This document shows, piece by piece, positions 6,991-12,781 of a stretch of DNA of 12,781 bases. Both the position numbers and the translations under genes were made by a program. Numbering within the stretch: position 1 is the stretch's first letter; each line of letters starts with the position of its first letter. Source of the DNA: Spirochaetaceae bacterium (lineage in GTDB: Bacteria > Spirochaetota > Spirochaetia > Treponematales > Breznakiellaceae); the NCBI GenBank assembly GCA_031284645.1, contig JAITXS010000143.1, positions 1 to 12,781 of the forward strand, given 5' to 3'. Below the pieces are notes generated by a model that was given only the letters and a program-made list of their open reading frames with translations, searched no databases and had not been told where the DNA came from.

Positions 6991-8946
6991 ATGAGCTCGG
7001 ATATAAACATCATTTTGGGTTTTAACGCGCACCTTTCGTTTGCGAGTTCCGATGCGCTCTTTGAACAAATATACACAAAACAATTAAAACCGTTTTTTCA
7101 AATCGTGTATCAATTTCCCGAGATTCCCTTTACTTTGCATTTTTCAGGCTCACTTCTCTATAAAATAGATCGGATACATAGTGAACTTTCCTCGCTTATC
7201 AGCACAATGATAGACCGCAGACAGCTTGAATTGATTGGCGGCGGTTTTTATGAACCTATGATGCCCCTGCTTTCTTCTCAGGATCGTATCGGACAGATAG
7301 AATTGCTTACCACTTACCTGAGGAAATCGTTTAACAAGCGGGTTGCCGCATCTTATATTCCCGATATAGCGTGGGAACAGTCCGTAACAAGCGCGTTAAA
7401 CGGTGCCGGTATGCTGTATACTTTTTTAGATGAAAAAAGATTTATTGATGCGGGTTTGAGTAGGGATGAATATAAAGTGCCGTGCATACATGAGGATAAA
7501 GGGAAAACCATCATTGTTTTCCCGGTTTTTTCAAGTCTACGAAAAGAACTGGCGAAAAAAAACGCAGCGGAGGTTTTTGACAATCTGCTGACAGAAAACA
7601 AAGATGAAAAACCTATCTATACGATTTTCCCGGATTTTTTTCCGGAGGATGGGATTACGGATATTGCGCGGGAAGATTATATCCGGTATTTCTTTGAGAC
7701 AGTTTCGCAATTTTCGAATAATATTAACTGGACACTTCCCGGAAAGGCTTTAAAAAGCTTCCGGCCCTCACATAAAGTTTATTTTAATGACAAGGCAAGC
7801 AAACAATTTTTAATAGAGTATCCGGAAGCCGGCTTAATTTACGCAAAAATGGTTTGGACAAAATCACTTATTGATCAGTTAAAAGGCGATAAAGAGAGAA
7901 AGCACAGTGCGCAGGAAGAGTTGTGGAAGGCGCAGGGATACACACTTTTTTGTTATTCCGGTCAATATGAAAATTATTTTAATCATGACTGTAATTCAGG
8001 GCTTATCCCCCAAAACAACGAAAAGCGTTTTGCCGAAATCCAAAACGCGAAAGTCCGCAGCGCGGCATATTCTTCGATGATCCTTGCCGAAAGAACAACG
8101 CGGGAAAAAGGCGATTGGAAAGCCTCCCTCATCTCTTGGGACTTTGACCTTGACGGCATAAATGAATATTTGTTTCGGGATGAACTGATGAATTGTTTTG
8201 TCCGCCCGCAGGGGGCCGCCCTGTTTGAGTTGGACTTTTTTCCTAAAACATGGAATTATCTGAACACGATCCAGGTCTCTCCTCTTCCCGAGCGGTCTTT
8301 CTTTGATGTAATTGCGGGAAACGAGTTTAATATTCGGGATACAAGCTCACTTTACTCATTATTGCGGGAAAGTGACGGGGGAAAAAGCCGCCTGAGAATC
8401 TGCGGCAATGAGTTTTTTGAATGTGTTGATATGGACAGGATGCAAGAATGGGCGCTTTTCAAGCTTCCGAAAAATGAAGGCGCTTTCGGCGCTATCGAAG
8501 TCGAAAAAGATTGTAAATTAAACGGTAATATTTTTACCATGCATTACAAACTCCGCAATACCGGCGAGTTTGCAGAGTTTCAATTTATCACATTTATTGA
8601 TTTTTCATTTCCCGATGACTCCGAGAAAAATCTGCGTATCTTTGCCTACAACACATATAAATCATTCTCCCAGAACAGTAAAAAAAACGCGATCCCCAAC
8701 GCAGAAGTCTATGTCTCACATGTTGAGGCAATAGATTTTCAGGATTTACAAAACGAATCAATTATTAATATCAGTGCCGAGAGTGCTTTTGATGCGTTTA
8801 TTGAACCTGTCTTTGCCTCTTACAAAAACGCAGCGGCAGAAGTGCTGGAACAGTACCAATTTACCCGCCTTACCGCGCTGCGCCCGGTCTCACTGGAACC
8901 CGAAGCCATAGTCGAATTTACATTTAAACTCGGTATTTTTCATTAG
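6991..8946 (+). CDS. GH57-fold protein, 4-alpha-glucanotransferase-like, probable pseudoenzyme
   Basis: This 651-residue cytoplasmic protein (no signal peptide) has the layout of the Thermococcus-type GH57 4-alpha-glucanotransferase: a catalytic barrel (about 5-260), a helical domain, and a C-terminal DUF1926-like beta domain beginning SWDFDLDGINEYLFRDELM (382-400) with PQGAALFELDFFP (406-418). LELIGGGFYEPMMPLL (79-94) is a well-kept GH57 region. The catalytic regions are altered: HNHQP reads NAHLS (12-16), WLTERV reads YIPDIA (122-127) so the nucleophile Glu falls on D125, and HDDGEKFG reads PDFFPEDG (214-221), so the two adjacent acids are not kept together. The region with HGLFGG is also changed. 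It is probably inactive or altered in specificity. It starts two bases after rnfA, on AAGG next to the ATG, so translation is likely coupled. The full-length open frame argues against simple decay. Confidence 0.88.
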   Translation: MSSDINIILGFNAHLSFASSDALFEQIYTKQLKPFFQIVYQFPEIPFTLHFSGSLLYKIDRIHSELSSLISTMIDRRQLELIGGGFYEPMMPLLSSQDRIGQIELLTTYLRKSFNKRVAASYIPDIAWEQSVTSALNGAGMLYTFLDEKRFIDAGLSRDEYKVPCIHEDKGKTIIVFPVFSSLRKELAKKNAAEVFDNLLTENKDEKPIYTIFPDFFPEDGITDIAREDYIRYFFETVSQFSNNINWTLPGKALKSFRPSHKVYFNDKASKQFLIEYPEAGLIYAKMVWTKSLIDQLKGDKERKHSAQEELWKAQGYTLFCYSGQYENYFNHDCNSGLIPQNNEKRFAEIQNAKVRSAAYSSMILAERTTREKGDWKASLISWDFDLDGINEYLFRDELMNCFVRPQGAALFELDFFPKTWNYLNTIQVSPLPERSFFDVIAGNEFNIRDTSSLYSLLRESDGGKSRLRICGNEFFECVDMDRMQEWALFKLPKNEGAFGAIEVEKDCKLNGNIFTMHYKLRNTGEFAEFQFITFIDFSFPDDSEKNLRIFAYNTYKSFSQNSKKNAIPNAEVYVSHVEAIDFQDLQNESIINISAESAFDAFIEPVFASYKNAAAEVLEQYQFTRLTALRPVSLEPEAIVEFTFKLGIFH

Positions 8947-8949
8947 CGT

Positions 8950-8984
8950 TATCCCGAATCAAGGGTGTCGGGGTTTCGGGAATA
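8950..8984 (+). terminator. Possible weak hairpin at the end of the operon
   Basis: Four bases after the GH57-like stop codon, TATCCCGAA (8950-8958) can pair with TTCGGGAATA (8975-8984) around a 16-base G-rich loop. No T run follows, so intrinsic termination is unlikely to be efficient. It may be a 3'-end stability hairpin. Confidence 0.3.
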
Positions 8985-9073
8985 GATATCCTGCCAGTTC
9001 AAAACAATTTAAAATAAAAGTTATAAAATATACAAATAAATAAAGAAAAAAACTGGAATTTTTGTATTTTTTA

Positions 9074-9125
9074 GCCGATTATTAGATCGTTAATTGTACC
9101 GTTTAATCGGCCCGTAATTTTTTTT
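9074..9125 (+). terminator. Perfect 8 bp inverted repeat followed by T8, just upstream of the DUF362 gene
   Basis: GCCGATTA (9074-9081) and TAATCGGC (9104-9111) are exact complements around a 22-base loop, followed by CCGTAA and eight T (9118-9125). The structure ends only 15 bases before the ATG at 9141. It could terminate the upstream operon, act as an attenuator in the leader of the next gene, or be an operator. The loop is long for a strong terminator. The surrounding 8990-9130 stretch is very A/T-rich and otherwise empty. Confidence 0.45.
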
Positions 9126-9140
9126 AAATCGAGAGGCAGA

Positions 9141-10379
9141 ATGAAATGTTCTTTACAACGGCGACTGTTCCCGAAATACGCCAACCCATTTCTTTACGCG
9201 TTTGTTTTTTTTATGATAATCTCCACGAAGGGGTTTTGCGCGGATCCGGATCCCTCTGATATTCCCGGCACAGAAAGTATTCTATGGTCTCATATAAGAA
9301 GCGGTGGTTCTGTCGTTAATCTTGTTGAAAACACTGATGCAACGGACGGAGGCATTGAAAAACTTCTTGGCGGCATGAAGGATGTTTCTTTTTATAGATT
9401 GAAAAGAGGCGGAACAGGGCTTATTTCTGCGGATGATATTGTTCTTATAAAAATAAATTCGCAATGGTCGGAGCGGGGAAGTACAAATACCGACCTTTTA
9501 AAAGGCCTTATTGGGTATATTCTGCAACATCCTGATGGTTTTAAAGGCGAAATTATTGTCGTTGATAACGGACAGGGGAATATGGGTTCCGCAAGCCATG
9601 TCGGGAAGCTGGACTGGGATTTGCCGAACTCAAAAGATATAAAACAAAACACCCAGCTTGTGATCGATGCTTTCGCGGACCAGGGATACAAGGTCTCCGG
9701 TGTTTTATGGGATAAGCTTACCCAAAAGAGTGTCCGTGATTTTGACACCGGGGATAATTCCGACGGCTTTGTAGTTGAACCTGTTGTTAAAAGTAACGGG
9801 GTTCGGATTAGTTACCCTAAATTTACGACTAAGTACGGAAGTGCGTTGAGTCTCAAAAAGGGACTTTGGGATTCGCTTGCAAAAAAATTCATTTCGGATA
9901 AACTTAAAATAATCAATGTGCCGGTTCTAAAATCAAATAATTTTAATCAGGTAGACGGCGCACTCAGCTCCTATTTGGGGACATGCTCAAACGCGCTTAC
10001 CGATTCATCGGTACAGAAAAACATAAACCAGGGCGGACTTGGAGAGCAGATGATTAATATCCGTTTTCCCATCCTGAATATTCTCGATATGATTTATATA
10101 GCGCCGGAGCGTGGGCCTGTTTCTTTTTATAAGGGGGCGCTTCAAAAAAATATGATCGCGGCAAGCACCGATCCCGTTGCGCTTGATTATTGGGCGGTAA
10201 AAAATGTTTTATACCCTGCTGCATCCGGTCAAAAGCAGGCCCTGTTGCTGGATCCCGATAATAAAAACCAGGGAAGTTTTGGTTACTGGCTTGGGAAGTG
10301 CCTTCTTGAGCTTAATAAGGTGGGAATACCGGCTACCATGAACAAAGATTTCATAAAACTTACGATTATCACGGGCTAA
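9141..10379 (+). CDS. Exported DUF362-domain protein
   Basis: The 412-residue product starts with a Lys/Arg-rich N-terminus, a hydrophobic segment (about 15-28) and a likely cleavage site after GFCA (residue 34), so it is probably secreted to the periplasm. DUF362 signatures are DIVLIKINSQWS (99-110, family VLIKPN), IINVPVLKSNNFNQVDGALS (257-276, family INVP..K.H...G.T.ALKN) and NMIAASTDPVALDYWAVKNV (337-356, family ...ASTDPVAVD). The family has no agreed biochemical function; some members carry ferredoxin domains, but this one has only scattered cysteines (C3, C33, C282, C387) and no CxxC motif. The ATG at 9141 has GAGG at 9133-9136. It is separated from the operon upstream by 194 bases that contain an inverted repeat, so it is probably transcribed on its own, and it ends in a strong terminator at 10502-10528. 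Confidence 0.88.
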   Translation: MKCSLQRRLFPKYANPFLYAFVFFMIISTKGFCADPDPSDIPGTESILWSHIRSGGSVVNLVENTDATDGGIEKLLGGMKDVSFYRLKRGGTGLISADDIVLIKINSQWSERGSTNTDLLKGLIGYILQHPDGFKGEIIVVDNGQGNMGSASHVGKLDWDLPNSKDIKQNTQLVIDAFADQGYKVSGVLWDKLTQKSVRDFDTGDNSDGFVVEPVVKSNGVRISYPKFTTKYGSALSLKKGLWDSLAKKFISDKLKIINVPVLKSNNFNQVDGALSSYLGTCSNALTDSSVQKNINQGGLGEQMINIRFPILNILDMIYIAPERGPVSFYKGALQKNMIAASTDPVALDYWAVKNVLYPAASGQKQALLLDPDNKNQGSFGYWLGKCLLELNKVGIPATMNKDFIKLTIITG

Positions 10380-10448
10380 ATCGGGCACAGATCAATCGCT
10401 ATAAAAAAATTAAAGAAATAAAAGAAGTATGCCGAAATTATAAATGTT

Positions 10449-10484
10449 GGAAGCATAGTTCCCCTCCCAAATCACTATGCTTCC
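10449..10484 (+). other. Perfect 11 bp stem-loop in the 3' region of the DUF362 gene
   Basis: GGAAGCATAGT (10449-10459) and ACTATGCTTCC (10474-10484) are exact complements around a C-rich 14-base loop. A small hairpin (TGCC/GGCA, about 10488-10500) and then the terminator at 10502-10528 follow. Together they look like a structured 3' UTR or a short RNA with its own terminator. No promoter was identified just upstream. Confidence 0.6.
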
Positions 10485-10501
10485 GATTGCCTCAAGGGCA
10501 G

Positions 10502-10528
10502 GGCCGGTGCAATAACCGGCCTTTTTTT
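10502..10528 (+). terminator. Rho-independent terminator
   Basis: GGCCGGT (10502-10508), loop GCAATA, ACCGGCC (10515-10521), then seven T (10522-10528). This is a textbook intrinsic terminator on the plus strand, ending transcription from the DUF362 gene and any RNA made from 10380 onward. Confidence 0.93.
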
Positions 10529-10625
10529 ATGCCCAAATCAGGACTTAGCGATCCGCTCTCCACATTCAATCCGAAAAATCCACCGTGCGCTTGCAAGCAG
10601 CTCTCAGTTGATTTATGCTAAAGCT

Positions 10626-11240
10626 ATGCGTCTGTTAAAAGGCTTCGTCCTGTTTATCGCGGCTGTTTGCCTGTTTTCTGCCTGTGATGGTCTTACAGGA
10701 AAGCTGAAACTTATCGAAGGGAACTTTTTTTTCTCCCGGGGAAAGTTCAACGAGGCCATCGGCGTCTATCTTGAGGCGCGGGAGGATCAGAGGCTTGCCC
10801 CTTATGCGGATTTTGCACTTGGCACGACCTATCTTGTTCTGGAACAGGACGATACCGCACTGGAACGGTTTTCCACGGCAGAACAAAATCTGCCTTCCAA
10901 TGGAGAAAATCGTAATCTTCTCTACCGTATTCGTTATAACAGGGGAGTAGTCAAATTTCAGCAGGGCGATTTTGAAGGTGCCGCAGATGATTTTCGGGGA
11001 GCGCTTGAAACCGATAGCTCGGCACGGGATGCAAAACAAAATCTTGAACTAAGTTTGGTTTCGCTTTATATGAAGAATCAGGCATCCGGCATTCAGGAAA
11101 TACGGACAAGCACGATTGCCGAAGAACAGGATAAAAAACGCAGCGAGATTATCTTCGATTTTGTGCGTCAAAAAGAAGTCGATAAATGGAAAAGCTGGGA
11201 ATGGACAGGCGGTGATGAAGATGATGGCCCCGATTATTAA
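10626..11240 (+). CDS. BatC-like TPR lipoprotein
   Basis: The 204-residue product has a lipoprotein-type signal: MRLLKG, a hydrophobic core, then LFSAC with Cys20 as the likely lipidated residue. The box is relaxed, as is common in spirochaetes. Three TPR-like units follow at about 30-55 (FFFSRGKFNEAIGVYLEA), 58-88 and 100-143 (VVKFQQGDFEGAADDF). The tail, IFDFVRQKEVDKWKSWEW (177-194) and then an acidic end, resembles the C-terminus of BatC-type aerotolerance proteins (recognition from memory). TPR lipoproteins of this kind scaffold complexes at a membrane face. The ATG at 10626 is chosen because it gives a proper signal peptide. There is no clear Shine-Dalgarno, and a TTG at 10608 is in frame. 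Its usual batA/batB/moxR partners are not next to it, so it is either an orphan or was separated by rearrangement. Confidence 0.78.
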   Translation: MRLLKGFVLFIAAVCLFSACDGLTGKLKLIEGNFFFSRGKFNEAIGVYLEAREDQRLAPYADFALGTTYLVLEQDDTALERFSTAEQNLPSNGENRNLLYRIRYNRGVVKFQQGDFEGAADDFRGALETDSSARDAKQNLELSLVSLYMKNQASGIQEIRTSTIAEEQDKKRSEIIFDFVRQKEVDKWKSWEWTGGDEDDGPDY

Positions 11241-11265
11241 GCACGCAGGAAGAATTTCACCACGA

Positions 11266-11450
11266 GGGACACAAAGGGGAATAGGGTTTGGGGTCATGGG
11301 TAGAGGGTTTTGGTTTTACCAGAAAGCCCCTACCTAATACCCCAATACTCCTAACCCTTTGCTTCGGGTAGGGGGTAAAGATATCTGATCGCGCCAATAC
11401 CCTGTACCCTAAACCCTTACCCCTATTCTTCTTTCCGTCCTTCGTGTCCT
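11266..11450. repeat. MITE-like inverted-repeat element, copy B, with outer palindromic flanks
   Basis: The core (about 11283-11424) is the same family as copy A at 235-383, with shared blocks in the same order: TTACCAGAA (11316-11324), CCTACC (11329-11334), GCTTCGGG (11361-11368), ATATCTGAT (11381-11389) and CCAATACCC (11394-11402). Its own ends are good terminal inverted repeats: AGGGTTTGGGGTCATGGGTA at the left against AGGGTTTAGGGTACAGGGTA read inward from the right. Outside the core, GGGACACAAAGG (11266-11277) and CCTTCGTGTCCT (11439-11450) form an outer inverted repeat of the CACGAAGGACACGAAGG type. It fills most of the 305 bases between two convergent genes; the rest (11451-11545) holds nothing I recognise. 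No coding potential is apparent. Confidence 0.75.
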
Positions 11451-11545
11451 TTGAGCTTATTAAATCTTATATTAAATTGTGGGTCAAGTTTAGCTGCCGG
11501 AGGCGGGGAACGGCTTATCCGATCCAATCTTTGCGCTCAAGGTAC

Positions 11546-12523
11546 TTAATTTCGTTTAAGGCTTTCGTTTGAAGCAGGCCCGTCTTCCGCTACAACGCCG
11601 ATGCAGGTGGCCACGGCACGCTCAAAGCCCGGGAGGAAACGGTGGACAGGTTTGTTAATCAGACGGATGCTTCCGTTTTTGTTGACAACAAGACTTGATG
11701 ATCCGCCGCCGTCAAGATTAAGGGCATCTTGTGCGCCGAGTTTTTGAAGAATTTCCGCGCTTTCCGCTTCACTTGCGCCAATGCTGGAATATTGTCTGCC
11801 GTCAATGACAAGCATGAAGAGCACAGAGCCGTTCCCGTTTAAAGCAACGGCTGTCCGTGGGTGGCGGGCCTTGCGCTGCCTTATTGATTCGGGTATAAGA
11901 CCGTCTTTAAGAAGTATACGAAATCCGCCGACCGCCAAATCAAAATGATCCTCGTTTTTGATCTCGGCTTGATTCAGGATCGCGGCATCGCCATTCTTCC
12001 AAAAGACAATTGCCCCGTAAAGCGGCGATGGAGGAGAAAATGCAACACCGTGATTAACAAAAATGCCGATGATTTTGCGTGTTTCATATTCTTTTGCTGA
12101 AACAGGGTCAAAGGGACCGGCGTTTATCGCGGCGAGACACGCGTATTTTCGGGCGAAAGTGCTTACTTTGGTGCTTAGGATAGTACCGTCCGTGTTTTCA
12201 GCATCGTTCATCACGATTTTGACATCTGCTAAATTGATACGGAGCGCGTAGAATTCCAGCTTGGGACTTTCTGTTTTTCCCCGTGTAATGTCCACGCCTT
12301 TTGTTAGTATTTCCCACCGGGCTGTCCATTCCTCAATACTCCGGGAAACGTGCGCTTTTTCACTGAATACGGCGGCATTTGAGTTGAAGCTGGCGCATGA
12401 ACATAAGCATATAACAACTACCGGTAAAATGCTTTTTTTGTATAGACTCCCTCCGAGTCTTGACATTGACCGGAAGAGACGTTGAACGATAGCTCCTGAA
12501 AAGAGAATTGCCGACTGCCGCAT
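11546..12523 (-). CDS. Phosphodiester glycosidase (NAGPA-domain) lipoprotein
   Basis: The family includes N-acetylglucosamine-1-phosphodiester alpha-N-acetylglucosaminidase and bacterial relatives that act on glycan phosphodiesters. In the 325-residue reading, domain motifs are AINAGPFD (132-139), GGFRILLKDG (199-208), HPRTAVAL (221-228), VIDGRQ (239-244) and LNLDGGGSSSLVVN (268-281), the last being the family hallmark. A lipobox LCSC (L40 to C43) follows a hydrophobic segment, so the protein is probably lipid-anchored outside the inner membrane. The start is uncertain: the ATG at 12521-12523 gives 325 residues, while the ATG at 12464-12466 (Met20) would put the lipid Cys at residue 24, which is more typical. 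Neither has a clear Shine-Dalgarno. The gene converges with the BatC-like gene across repeat copy B. The substrate cannot be told from the sequence. Confidence 0.9.
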   Translation of the reverse strand: MRQSAILFSGAIVQRLFRSMSRLGGSLYKKSILPVVVICLCSCASFNSNAAVFSEKAHVSRSIEEWTARWEILTKGVDITRGKTESPKLEFYALRINLADVKIVMNDAENTDGTILSTKVSTFARKYACLAAINAGPFDPVSAKEYETRKIIGIFVNHGVAFSPPSPLYGAIVFWKNGDAAILNQAEIKNEDHFDLAVGGFRILLKDGLIPESIRQRKARHPRTAVALNGNGSVLFMLVIDGRQYSSIGASEAESAEILQKLGAQDALNLDGGGSSSLVVNKNGSIRLINKPVHRFLPGFERAVATCIGVVAEDGPASNESLKRN

Positions 12524-12700
12524 TATGTTAATTTATCACAATTTCCCCGCATAATATACTGAATACCCTCATTTGTGCAGGATAATAAAACACGAATTCC
12601 GAAACTGAGATCTTACGATGAAAAGAGAATAACGAGACAAAAAAACGCTGTTCCGGCTGACGCATAGGTATGTCTACGAATTACAGGATATGTTAAGGTC

Positions 12701-12728
12701 TATACCATCCGCTGTTATACCATCCGCT
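12701..12728 (+). promoter_or_regulatory. Tandem 13 bp direct repeats next to a promoter
   Basis: TATACCATCCGCT occurs exactly twice, at 12701-12713 and 12716-12728, with a period of 15 bases. The last base of the second copy is the first base of the -35 hexamer. Position and exactness suggest an activator or repressor site for the gene beyond the window end. The rest of 12524-12700 shows nothing I can name. Confidence 0.6.
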
Positions 12729-12757
12729 TGACAAAAACCCGCCATTCATCATATACT
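12728..12757 (+). promoter_or_regulatory. Sigma-70-type promoter
   Basis: TTGACA (12728-12733) and TATACT (12752-12757) are separated by 18 bases. A start about seven bases after the -10 box would fall near the ATG at 12764. The transcript is then either leaderless or uses the purine-rich GAGGAAAGGGG (12767-12777) as ribosome site for a start near or beyond the window edge. The downstream gene is not visible. Confidence 0.75.
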
Positions 12758-12781
12758 AACATCATGAGGAAAGGGGTGAGA

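Noticed and set aside
12063..12485. Plus-strand open frames opposite the NAGPA gene
   Set aside because: They lie antisense to conserved signal-peptide and domain sequence and have no motif of their own.
12764..12781. Partial leaderless gene at the window end
   Set aside because: Only six codons are visible, and the same bases can be read as a ribosome site, so a coding call is not supported.

Overview
The window looks like accessory chromosome of a spirochaete, most plausibly a gut-type Treponema. This is inferred from the mix of an Rnf-type gene cluster, a BatC-like TPR lipoprotein, relaxed lipoboxes and an Rpn-family pseudogene. No rRNA or other phylogenetic marker is present, so the assignment stays tentative.

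Layout. 1-546 (minus): a decayed Rpn-type PD-(D/E)XK nuclease gene, split by a ~150 bp G/C-run-rich inverted-repeat element. 651-8946 (plus): eight tightly packed genes that look like one operon: luxS, a polytopic membrane protein of unknown function, rnfC, rnfD, rnfG, rnfE, rnfA and a GH57-like protein. Overlaps are ATGA or TGATG and most gaps are under 10 bases. 9141-10379 (plus): an exported DUF362 protein, followed by tandem hairpins and a strong intrinsic terminator. 10626-11240 (plus): a BatC-like TPR lipoprotein. About 11266-11450: a second copy of the repeat element, between convergent genes. 11546-12523 (minus): a phosphodiester glycosidase (NAGPA-domain) lipoprotein. 12701-12757: tandem 13 bp direct repeats touching a good sigma-70 promoter that points out of the window.

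The main discovery candidate is the Rnf-like operon. Gene order and fold features match rnfCDGEA, but when each protein is laid by eye against family motifs, nearly every cofactor site is missing. RnfC lacks the Gly-rich FMN/NADH motif but keeps both 4Fe-4S motifs. RnfD and RnfG lack recognisable SGAT-type flavinylation motifs. RnfA and RnfE lack the cysteines that hold the membrane 2Fe-2S cluster. rnfB is absent, and its usual place after rnfA is taken by a GH57-fold protein whose own catalytic motifs are also altered. LuxS, in contrast, keeps every zinc and catalytic residue. The sequence therefore suggests a repurposed, largely redox-silent Rnf-shaped membrane complex made together with LuxS, an uncharacterised membrane protein and a glucanotransferase-like pseudoenzyme. 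The losses are read from the sequence. The new role is inference.
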